DNA from: Actinomycetes bacterium
Lineage (GTDB): Bacteria; Actinomycetota; Actinomycetes; Actinomycetales; Cellulomonadaceae
Direction of reading: 5' to 3'
NCBI GenBank assembly: GCA_023418375.1
Contig: JAEZZV010000220.1
Location: forward strand, 1-43,351
DNA: 43,351 nt
The stretch's first letter is position 1; each line of letters begins with the position of its first letter. The notes beneath the pieces are model-generated. The model was given only the letters and a program-made list of their open reading frames with translations. It was not told where the DNA came from and made no database searches. A program made the translations under genes and the position numbers. This document shows, one piece after another, positions 37,186 to 43,351 of the stretch.

Positions 37186-37751
37186 CGGCCGGGGTGCCGT
37201 CCGGGCGCGTGGCACCGCGTGTCGTGCTCGTCGGGCCGCCCGGGGCGGGCAAGTCGTCCGTGGCCGCCCAGCTCGGCGCGCTGCTGGCGCTGCCGGTGCG
37301 CGACACCGACGCCGACGTCGAGACGGCGGCGGGCAAGCCCATCACCGAGATCTTCGTCGACGACGGCGAGCCCGCGTTCCGGGCCCTGGAGCGCGCCGCG
37401 GTCCTGGCGGCCCTGGCCGAGCACGAGGGGGTCCTGGCGCTCGGCGGCGGGGCGGTCCTCGACCCCGACGTGCAGGCGGCGCTCGAGGCGTACCGCGCCG
37501 CCGGGGGGACCGTCGCCTTCCTCGACGTGAGCCTGTCCGCGGCGGCCCCGCGCGTCGGGTTCAACCGGTCGCGGCCGCTGCTGCTCGGCAACCCCCGGGC
37601 GCAGTGGCAGGCCCTCATGGAGGCGCGACGGCCGGTCTACGAAGCCGTCGCCAGCGTGCGGGTGGACACCGACGGGCGCACACCGGCGCAGGTGGCCGAG
37701 CAGGTCGTGGCGGGGCTGACCGGCACCGGGCCGGGGACGGGGGGACGATGA
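37182..37751 (+). CDS. aroK: Shikimate kinase
   Basis: Phosphorylates shikimate at the 3-OH; 189 aa. Walker A is GPPGAGKSS (18-26). The shikimate-binding Asp is in VRDTDADVE, the conserved RALE is in EPAFRALERAAVL, and the Gly-rich LALGGGAVLD is present. The LID region is RSRPLLLGNPRAQWQALMEARRPVY. GTG 37182 overlaps aroC by 4 nt, and the stop overlaps aroB by 4 nt. Confidence 0.95.
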   Translation: MTAGVPSGRVAPRVVLVGPPGAGKSSVAAQLGALLALPVRDTDADVETAAGKPITEIFVDDGEPAFRALERAAVLAALAEHEGVLALGGGAVLDPDVQAALEAYRAAGGTVAFLDVSLSAAAPRVGFNRSRPLLLGNPRAQWQALMEARRPVYEAVASVRVDTDGRTPAQVAEQVVAGLTGTGPGTGGR

Positions 37752-38866
37752 GCGAGCCGACACGGATCCGGGTCGGCGGGGAGCGGCCGTACGACGTCGT
37801 CGTGGGTCACCACCTGCTGGGCGAGCTGCCGGGCCTGCTGGGCGAGAAGGTGCGCAAGGTGCTCGTCGTGCACCCGCGCGCGCTGGCGGCGTCGGCCGAG
37901 GCCGTCCGCGAGGACCTCACGCGCGAGGGCTACCAGGCGTTCCTCGCGGAGGTTCCCGACGCCGAGGACGCCAAGACCGCACAGGTCGCGGCGTTCTGCT
38001 GGCACGTCCTCGGGCAGGCGGACTTCACACGCAGCGACGCCGTCGTCGGACTCGGTGGGGGAGCGACCACCGACCTCGCCGGGTTCGTCGCGGCGACGTG
38101 GCTGCGCGGGATCCGGGTGGTCCAGATCGCGACGACGGTTGTCGCGATGGTCGACGCCGCGGTCGGCGGCAAGACGGGCATCAACACCGACGAGGGCAAG
38201 AACCTCGTCGGGGCCTTCTGGACGCCCGCGGGAGTGCTGTGCGACCTCGCGGCGCTCGACACCCTGCCGGTCAACGAGCGCGTCGCCGGGCTGGGCGAGG
38301 TCGTCAAGCACGGCTTCATCGCCGACGAGCGGACCCTGCAGCTCATCGAGGCCGACCCGGCGGCGCTCACGGCCCCGAGGGTCGGCGACCGGGACCTGGT
38401 GCGCGAGCTCGTCGAGCGCTCGGTGCGGGTCAAGGCGGAGGTGGTGACCGCCGACCTGCGCGAGTCCTTCCAGCGGGAGATCCTCAACTACGGCCACACG
38501 CTGGGCCACGCCATCGAGCAGGTCGAGCGGTACCGGTGGCGGCACGGCGCCGCGGTCTCGGTCGGCATGGTCTTCGCGGCCGAGCTGGCGCGCCTCGCCG
38601 GCCGCCTGCCCGATGACGTCGTCGCGCGGCATCGCGCGATCCTGCAGTCGCTGGGCCTGCCGACGAGCTACCGGGCTGACCGGTGGGAGCAGCTGCTCGC
38701 CGCGATGCGCCGGGACAAGAAGTCGCGCGGCGACCTGCTGCGGTTCGTCGTCCTCGAGGGCGTCGGCCGCCCGGTCCGGCTCGAGGGGCCCGACCCGACG
38801 CTGTTGGCTGCGGCGTTCGCCGAGATCAGCCGCGAGCCGGCAGCAGGGGCCGGCGTGCTGGTCTGA
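37748..38866 (+). CDS. aroB: 3-dehydroquinate synthase
   Basis: Makes 3-dehydroquinate from DAHP with NAD+ and a divalent metal; 372 aa. NAD-binding: VVGLGGGATTDLAGFVAATWLRGI. Active site: TTVVAMVDAAVGGKTGINTDEGKNLVGAF. Metal ligands: the Glu of GLGEVVKHGFI, and the His residues of NYGHTLGHAIE and the WRHGAAVSVGM region. ATGA overlap with aroK. Followed by a short gap and aroQ. Confidence 0.97.
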   Translation: MSEPTRIRVGGERPYDVVVGHHLLGELPGLLGEKVRKVLVVHPRALAASAEAVREDLTREGYQAFLAEVPDAEDAKTAQVAAFCWHVLGQADFTRSDAVVGLGGGATTDLAGFVAATWLRGIRVVQIATTVVAMVDAAVGGKTGINTDEGKNLVGAFWTPAGVLCDLAALDTLPVNERVAGLGEVVKHGFIADERTLQLIEADPAALTAPRVGDRDLVRELVERSVRVKAEVVTADLRESFQREILNYGHTLGHAIEQVERYRWRHGAAVSVGMVFAAELARLAGRLPDDVVARHRAILQSLGLPTSYRADRWEQLLAAMRRDKKSRGDLLRFVVLEGVGRPVRLEGPDPTLLAAAFAEISREPAAGAGVLV

Positions 38867-38941
38867 CCAGCGCACGACGCGGGTCCGGTCCCTGGCGGGT
38901 GGGGCCGGCGGGAGGGGCGCCGCACCGCACCGCCATCCGGC

Positions 38942-38947
38942 TAGCCT
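38942..38947 (+). promoter_or_regulatory. Leaderless -10 box for aroQ
   Basis: TAGCCT ends 7 nt before the aroQ ATG and no ribosome-binding site is present, suggesting separate leaderless transcription of aroQ. The -35 is weak. Confidence 0.5.
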
Positions 38948-38954
38948 TGCGGCC

Positions 38955-39395
38955 ATGACTCGCGTTCTCGTGCTGAACGGACCGAACCTCGGGCGCCTGG
39001 GCGTGCGCGAGCCGGAGGTCTACGGTTCTGCGACCTTCGAGGATGTCCGCAGCGCCGTGCGCGGCTGGGGCGCGGGCCACGGGTTCGACGTCGACGTCCG
39101 CCAGACCGACGACGAGGCGGAGCTCGTGTCGTGGCTGCACGAGGCGGTCGACACGCACGCCGCCGTCATCCTGAACCCGGCGGCCTTCACGCACTACTCG
39201 TACTCGGTGCGAGATGCGGCGGCGCAGGTCACCGGTGCCGGGCTCGTCCTCATCGAGGTGCACCTGACCAACCCCCTCGCCCGCGAGGCGTTCCGGCACC
39301 ACAGCGTCGTCGGCCCCGTGGCGACGGGAACCGTGGCGGGTTTCGGCCCGGACTCGTACCGCCTGGCCCTGGAGGCCGTCGCGCGCGCCGTCTGA
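38955..39395 (+). CDS. aroQ: Type II 3-dehydroquinate dehydratase
   Basis: Dodecameric dehydratase forming 3-dehydroshikimate; 146 aa, the normal size. The catalytic Tyr and Arg lie in LNGPNLGRLGVREPEVYG. NPAAFTHYSYSVRDA carries the active-site Asn; the catalytic His is the one in IEVHLTN. The lid Arg region is REAFRHHSVV. It follows aroB by 88 nt with its own promoter. In many actinobacteria efp and nusB come next; here two membrane-protein genes intervene. Confidence 0.96.
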   Translation: MTRVLVLNGPNLGRLGVREPEVYGSATFEDVRSAVRGWGAGHGFDVDVRQTDDEAELVSWLHEAVDTHAAVILNPAAFTHYSYSVRDAAAQVTGAGLVLIEVHLTNPLAREAFRHHSVVGPVATGTVAGFGPDSYRLALEAVARAV

Positions 39396-39398
39396 GCG

Positions 39399-39427
39399 CT
39401 CAACCAACCCCCGCCGTCCGCCGATAA
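39399..39427 (+). promoter_or_regulatory. Perfect FliA/WhiG-type promoter upstream of the GT-C-like gene
   Basis: CTCA (39399-39402; context GCTCAAC), a 17-nt spacer, then GCCGATAA (39420-39427), an exact consensus match, 28 nt before the ATG at 39456 and only 3 nt after the aroQ stop. Confidence 0.78.
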
Positions 39428-39455
39428 CGTCAGCGGGCCGGACGAAGGGGAGCTC

Positions 39456-40709
39456 ATGATCGACGCGGCGCACCTGCGCGTCGGGTCCTGGTGGGCCCAC
39501 GAGTGGCGCGACCTACGGGAGCGACGCCCGGGGTTCGCCAGCGCGCTGACGGCGGTGGCCGCTCGCCCAGCCGTGCTCGTGGTGGCGGCCGCCCTCATCG
39601 CGGGGGTGCTGGGGGCCGGCATCCCCGGTGGCGACGCGCGATGGTTCCAGTCGGCCGGCAGGTCGATGCTCGGGCCGGACGCCTTCGACGTGTACGCCAA
39701 CCCCGGCCTCCAGATCGGACCGTTGTACTTGCTCGCGGTCGGCCTCCTCGCCGCCGCGGCCGACGTCGTCGGCCTGCCCGTGCTGTTCACGGTGGCCGCT
39801 GTCCAGGCGGCGGTGAATGTCGCGCTCGCGCTGGAGACCGTGCGGCGGTGGGCGGTGCATCGTGGGGTGCCCGTGCGACCCGCGCAGTGGGGTGTCGCAG
39901 CACCCCTCGCCATCGGCGGCCTCATGGCGGAGTCGGTCGGGAACGGCCACCCGGAGGAGATCTTCCTGGGCCTCCTCCTGGCCCTCGTGGCGCTCGCCGT
40001 CGCTGAGGGTCGACCGTGGGCACCCGGTCTCCTGCTCGGGCTCGGCGTCGGGATCAAGCTGTGGGCGTGCCTCGGCGCGCCCATCGTCCTCGTGCGCGGC
40101 CGGCGGTTCCGGGAGATGGTCCGGGACGGGCTGACGACGATGATCGTCGTCGCGGCGGCCTACGGACCGTTCTTCGCGTTCGGCGACGTCCGGACCTTCG
40201 AGTTCTCCTGGGGGAGCCTCGGCTCGCCCCTGTCCGCGCTGGCGGCGGAGCTGGGCTGGGGGGACTGGGCCCTGCGCGTTCTCCAGGGGGCGCTCGTTCT
40301 CCTGGCGGGCGGTCTGACAGGCTTGGTGCTCCGTCGCTCCGGCCTCGCCGTCGTCCTGGTCATCCTCGGCGTGCGCCTGGCGCTCGACCCGCTGAGCATG
40401 ACCTACTACAGCGGGCCCTTGCTGGTCGTGCTGCTCGCCTGGGTCTGGACGGGGGATCCCAGGCTGCGGCGCTGGGGTCCTGGCCTGAGCCTGGCGGTGC
40501 CAGCACTCGTCCTCGCCCCCTACTTCCTGCCGGCAACGGTGCATGACGCGGCCCTTCGCCTGGGGTACGTGCTCGTCGTCCTCGCCGCGGTCCTGCGCCG
40601 CGTCGCGTCTGAGGGTCAGGAGCAGATGGTGACCTCGACGACGGTGGCCGAGCCACCGGTCGCCACGACGCGCACCCCGGAGTCCGGGATCTCGCGCACG
40701 TCGGGCTGA
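39456..40709 (+). CDS. Multi-pass membrane protein, GT-C/GT87-like glycosyltransferase candidate
   Basis: A 417-aa protein with about nine to ten hydrophobic segments (e.g. AVLVVAAALIAGVLGAGI, LYLLAVGLLAAAADVVGL, VLVILGVRLALDPLS). The first extracytoplasmic loop (GGDARWFQSAGRSMLG, then YANPGLQIGPLYLL) and a later NGHPEEIFLGLLLALVAL resemble the polyprenyl-phosphate-sugar-dependent GT-C enzymes of Actinobacteria (GT87/DUF2029 type), where acidic residues in such loops are catalytic. The ATG at 39456 has GAAGGGG upstream. The last ~31 residues, after the final helix, are read antisense to the 3' end of the neighbouring gene and are probably a dispensable tail. Its sigma-28-type promoter matches those of the pilus genes, suggesting pilin or surface glycosylation. 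That link is inference. Confidence 0.72.
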   Translation: MIDAAHLRVGSWWAHEWRDLRERRPGFASALTAVAARPAVLVVAAALIAGVLGAGIPGGDARWFQSAGRSMLGPDAFDVYANPGLQIGPLYLLAVGLLAAAADVVGLPVLFTVAAVQAAVNVALALETVRRWAVHRGVPVRPAQWGVAAPLAIGGLMAESVGNGHPEEIFLGLLLALVALAVAEGRPWAPGLLLGLGVGIKLWACLGAPIVLVRGRRFREMVRDGLTTMIVVAAAYGPFFAFGDVRTFEFSWGSLGSPLSALAAELGWGDWALRVLQGALVLLAGGLTGLVLRRSGLAVVLVILGVRLALDPLSMTYYSGPLLVVLLAWVWTGDPRLRRWGPGLSLAVPALVLAPYFLPATVHDAALRLGYVLVVLAAVLRRVASEGQEQMVTSTTVAEPPVATTRTPESGISRTSG

Positions 40710-42502
40710 CCGGCGACGGCGTTCCAGGGAACTGGGTCGACGTACAGGTACCGGACACCGAGGCGGGCGAGGGCCGAGCAGACGTTCGGGTCCTGCCCGA
40801 GACGCCCGACGTTCGCGGCCAGGTAGCTGAGGTCGCTGCCTGGGCGCGGGTCGGCAGCAGCCCGCGGAACGGAGTCGATCCCGGCCACGGCGAAGAGGTG
40901 ACCGGCGCCCGAGTACGGCGAGCCGAGCACCGCGCCGTCCTCGAGCAGGTCGGGGAGTGCACGCATCAGGTCGAGCTCGGCGTCGTCGGCGACCACACTC
41001 GGTCCCGACGGCCCTTGGCCGGTGTAGCCGTCACGGGCGACGACCCAGATGCTCATCGCGCCAGTCGTGGCGCACAGGGCGACGACACCGGCCGTCAGCG
41101 ACCGGGCGACTCGCCGGTGGGGGAGCGCCGTCCGCAGGCGTCCCGTCGTGACGAGCCAGCGCGGGCCGGAGTCCAGGGCGAGCGCGGCCAGGGGGAGCAG
41201 CGTGAGGGCGAGGACCGGTGCGAAACGGCGGGTCTCGCCGAACCACGGACCGTCCAGCGTCCCGAGGACCGGTACGGAGGACTCCGCGCACACGTAGAAC
41301 GCGGTGAGGAGGACGAAGGAGCCGGCGAGCCATCGGGCAGGCAGCCTGCGGACGAGCCACGCGCCCCAGACTGCCGCCGCGACGACCACGAAGCCCGCTC
41401 CGGCACCCGCTCCGGTGGTGTTGCCCGACAGCCACCTCGCGGCGACGTCCAGCGGTGCGCTCCGGCCTTGGGGGGTCTGCGCGACCCCGTGCAGGAGGTC
41501 CCAGCCGAGGCGGAGCGCCGTCGTCGCGCCGGCCACGCCGACGGCCGCGACGGCCACGGCGACGGCAGCGGTCCGCCGGTGGCGGAACGCCTCCCGAGCG
41601 CGTCGCACGACGCGCGGGACGATCCAGGGCAGGAGCGCGACGGCTCCCGCGAGCAGCGCGTTCGGGTGACTGAGGCCGAGCCCGACCCAGGCGAGCGCCG
41701 TCGTGGCCACCCGGTGTGCCGGTCGGGCGGGTGCGCGGCCGACGTGCGCCACGAGGAACGCCGGCACGAGGGCCGTCGCGAACGCGTTCGGGATCATGCC
41801 CTCCGGCCGCGCGATGAGGAGTTCCGGCACCGAGACTGCCGAGGCGGAGAGCAGCGCCGCAAGGACGTGGACCCGCGGGCGTTGCGGGACGACGGCCCGT
41901 GCCAGTGCGGCGATCCCCGCCGTCCATGCCAGCGCGAGCGGAGCATAGGAGGCGACGTTGACGAGGGTCGGCACGTCGGGCCAGGCGGGCGAGAGGGCCG
42001 TGACGGCGTGCCACACCGTCGGGTAGGGCGCCGCGGATCCCTCCCAGCGCGGGTCGAGCTCCCAGAACGCCCACGGAGTGGCTTCACCGGTCGCGCGGAT
42101 GTGGGCAACGCCGCTGAGGTGGGCCAGGGCGTCGTGCGCCGCCAGGAGCCTGCCCGGACGGCCCATCCCGACGGCGAGGGGGACCAGCTGCCCGAGGACG
42201 CCTGCCAGCACGCCTCCTGCCAGCGCAGGGGCGAGGCGTGGCCGCGTCCAGTCGCCGGGGCCGAGCGCACGCAGTCCCCCCGCGACGACGAGCACACTCG
42301 CCGCGGCTGCGGTCATGCCCCAGCGCAGGCCGAGCTGGCCCGAGACGACGGCTGCAGTGCCGAGCGTGCCTGCGGTGACCAGGGGCGCCAGGGCAACGAG
42401 CGTGAGGCCCCGTACGCGGGCCGCAGCGAGGACGACGGCGCCCGGGAGCCAGAAGACCGTGAGCACGGTGATCGTGCACGCACTCGCGGCCGCCCATTCC
42501 AC
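40616..42502 (-). CDS. DUF6541-like large membrane protein
   Basis: A 628-aa integral membrane protein with about 12-14 hydrophobic segments and a C-terminal extracytoplasmic domain (DDAELDLMRALPDLLEDGAVLGSPYSGAGHLFAVAG, then LGVRYLYVDP). The start LTVFWLPGAVVLAAARVRGL and the order of segments resemble the actinobacterial DUF6541 family, thought to be GT-C-like. An EATPWAFWELDPRWEGS loop could hold acidic catalytic residues. The start is placed at GTG 42502; it would be near the first base of the transcript from a GCCGATAG-type promoter (42510-42538), that is, leaderless. A TTG at 42568 is an upstream alternative. The 3' end overlaps the convergent GT-C-like gene by 94 nt. Confidence 0.75.
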   Translation of the reverse strand: MEWAAASACTITVLTVFWLPGAVVLAAARVRGLTLVALAPLVTAGTLGTAAVVSGQLGLRWGMTAAAASVLVVAGGLRALGPGDWTRPRLAPALAGGVLAGVLGQLVPLAVGMGRPGRLLAAHDALAHLSGVAHIRATGEATPWAFWELDPRWEGSAAPYPTVWHAVTALSPAWPDVPTLVNVASYAPLALAWTAGIAALARAVVPQRPRVHVLAALLSASAVSVPELLIARPEGMIPNAFATALVPAFLVAHVGRAPARPAHRVATTALAWVGLGLSHPNALLAGAVALLPWIVPRVVRRAREAFRHRRTAAVAVAVAAVGVAGATTALRLGWDLLHGVAQTPQGRSAPLDVAARWLSGNTTGAGAGAGFVVVAAAVWGAWLVRRLPARWLAGSFVLLTAFYVCAESSVPVLGTLDGPWFGETRRFAPVLALTLLPLAALALDSGPRWLVTTGRLRTALPHRRVARSLTAGVVALCATTGAMSIWVVARDGYTGQGPSGPSVVADDAELDLMRALPDLLEDGAVLGSPYSGAGHLFAVAGIDSVPRAAADPRPGSDLSYLAANVGRLGQDPNVCSALARLGVRYLYVDPVPWNAVAGQPDVREIPDSGVRVVATGGSATVVEVTICS

Positions 42503-42509
42503 CCCACCG

Positions 42510-42538
42510 CTATCGGCAGCCAGGGGAGCCGGCTGTAG
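42510..42538 (-). promoter_or_regulatory. FliA/WhiG-type promoter for the DUF6541-like gene
   Basis: On the minus strand: CTAC (42538-42535; context GCTACAG), a 17-nt spacer, then GCCGATAG (42517-42510). The -10 is excellent; the -35 differs from CTCA by two bases. It ends 7 nt before the GTG at 42502. Confidence 0.55.
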
Positions 42539-42560
42539 CGCCGGGCACAAGCACCAGCGT

Positions 42561-42589
42561 TTGTGCAATACAGAACTAGGAACTAGCCT
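42561..42589 (+). promoter_or_regulatory. Sigma-70 promoter of the satD-like gene with embedded GAACTAG repeats
   Basis: TTGTGC (42561-42566), a 17-nt spacer, then TAGCCT (42584-42589). Two perfect tandem GAACTAG units (42573-42579 and 42580-42586) fill the spacer and enter the -10, where a bound repressor would block polymerase. The region is notably richer in A/T than its surroundings. Autoregulation by the SatD-like protein is inferred. Confidence 0.6.
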
Positions 42590-42604
42590 TGTGGGGTGTT
42601 CGTG

Positions 42605-43213
42605 ATGACCGTTGACCAGAAGGACAGCCGCCGCGCGGGTGACCGGGTCACCCAGCTGCTCGACGGGCGTCTGGGGGTTGTCCTCCCCACCACCTCCCGT
42701 GGAGTCGTCCGGCCGTTCGAGCGTACGGTCGGCGACGAGGTCCAGGCAGTCCTGGATGACGCCGAGCTCACAGTCGACCTCACCCTGCGGTTCCTGCGCC
42801 TCGGCGGCTGGAGCCTCGGAATCGGCGCCGGGCCGCTCGATGAGCCCTTGCCCGCGAGCGCCCGCGCCGGGAGTGGCGAGGCCTTCCTCCGGGCCAGAGC
42901 CGCCGTGGAACGGGCGAAGAGTCGATCACGCCCGGTGCCGCTTGCGGTCGTCTCGGGTGCCCCGGATGGAGGCAGGGCAGCCGAGGCGGTCCTCACCCTT
43001 CTCGGCTCCGTCCTCACCCGCCGTTCCCAGGCGGGTTGGGCCGTCGTGGACACCATGGGCGAGCTCGGTGCCGGTAGCACGCAGGAAGACGTCGCTATGC
43101 GCCTCGGCATCACGCAGCAGGCGGTCAGCCAGCGGCTGCGCGCCGCCATGTGGGCAGAGGAGGTCGCAGCGCGGCCGGTCGCCGCACGACTGCTCGCGGA
43201 GGGGGACGCATGA
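42605..43213 (+). CDS. SatD-family-like DNA-binding protein
   Basis: A 202-aa protein. The N-terminal ~130 residues follow the SatD pattern: VDQKDSRRAGD near the start, FERTVGDEVQAVLDDAELTVDLTLRFL, GIGAGPLDEPLPASARAGSGEAFLRARAAVE. The C-terminus has a helix-turn-helix (STQEDVAMRLGITQQAVSQRLRAAMWAEE). Together these suggest a regulator; the biochemical role of SatD proteins is unknown. ATG 42605 is chosen; GTG 42596 lies 6 nt after TAGCCT and would be leaderless, and GTG 42602 is also in frame. ATGA overlap with the following membrane-protein gene mirrors the satD-satE pairing seen elsewhere. Confidence 0.75.
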   Translation: MTVDQKDSRRAGDRVTQLLDGRLGVVLPTTSRGVVRPFERTVGDEVQAVLDDAELTVDLTLRFLRLGGWSLGIGAGPLDEPLPASARAGSGEAFLRARAAVERAKSRSRPVPLAVVSGAPDGGRAAEAVLTLLGSVLTRRSQAGWAVVDTMGELGAGSTQEDVAMRLGITQQAVSQRLRAAMWAEEVAARPVAARLLAEGDA

Positions 43214-43351
43214 ACGCCTGGCTCGTGGCGCTGGTCGCCGCGGTGACGGTCGCCGTCGGCGCGGTCGGGGGCTGGCCGCTGACGGCAGGGGTGCTCCGGC
43301 TCGCGGCACGCTCGCGCGACGCCGGACCCGCCGACGCCTCCGGCGCCGAGG
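43210..43351 (+). CDS. Small membrane protein, 3' partial
   Basis: The first 47 residues are visible before the window ends: a hydrophobic helix (WLVALVAAVTVAVGAVGGWPLTAGVLRLA), then a polar stretch. It overlaps the satD-like stop by 4 nt (ATGA), so it is co-translated. Probably the small membrane partner usually found after satD-like genes; the family cannot be confirmed from this fragment. Confidence 0.6.
   Translation, partial: MNAWLVALVAAVTVAVGAVGGWPLTAGVLRLAARSRDAGPADASGAE

Noticed and set aside
40898..42538. 546-codon plus-strand frame opposite the DUF6541-like gene
   Set aside because: Charged low-complexity translation; the minus strand shows regular membrane helices.

Overview
The window is a very GC-rich, gene-dense stretch of a chromosome from a Gram-positive actinomycete. 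The evidence is codon use, frequent GTG starts, several start codons directly behind a TANNNT box, a cysteine-free ribosomal protein S4, an actinobacterial MMPL transporter, and the gene order rarA-rpsD-DUF948-DUF6167-alaS-ruvX-mltG-aroE...aroC-aroK-aroB-aroQ. A Cellulomonas-like member of the Micrococcales is the best guess; this is inference from gene order, not from a search.

Layout. (1) 1-9576: an accessory block related to type VII secretion: the C-terminal part of an EccC-like FtsK/SpoIIIE ATPase, a small WXG100-like protein, a 695-aa DUF6571-like protein, three lipoproteins, a fragment of a further lipoprotein copy, and a cysteine-rich exported protein. (2) 9707-12676: aspS, a GNAT acetyltransferase and, on the minus strand, a small membrane protein. 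(3) 12674-14908: a minus-strand MMPL/RND exporter, divergent from rarA. (4) 15018-23478: the housekeeping run rarA, rpsD, DUF948, DUF6167, alaS, ruvX, mltG and aroE. (5) 23569-35861: a secreted peptidoglycan-binding protein and a complete monoderm type IV pilus (T4P) locus: pilB, pilT, pilC, pilA, three further pilin-like genes, the prepilin peptidase pilD, and pilM, pilN, pilO. It sits exactly between aroE and aroC. (6) 35965-39395: the shikimate genes aroC, aroK, aroB and aroQ. (7) 39456-43351: two convergent, overlapping genes for multi-pass membrane proteins (GT-C-like and DUF6541), then a SatD-like regulator and a small membrane protein cut by the window end.

The main hidden signal is a set of FliA/WhiG-type (sigma-28 family) promoters. 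CTCA-N17-[N][C/T]CGAT[A/G] lies upstream of pilT, pilA, pilM and the GT-C-like gene; the last is a perfect CTCA-N17-GCCGATAA. Close variants lie upstream of pilB (TTCA-N16-GCCGATAG) and of the DUF6541 gene on the minus strand (CTAC-N17-GCCGATAG). This suggests one motility-type regulon that joins pilus assembly and retraction to two putative polyprenyl-sugar-dependent membrane enzymes, possibly for pilin or surface glycosylation. The pilA promoter is also preceded by a 32-bp tandem repeat with an internal dyad, which looks like a pair of activator sites phased by about three helical turns.
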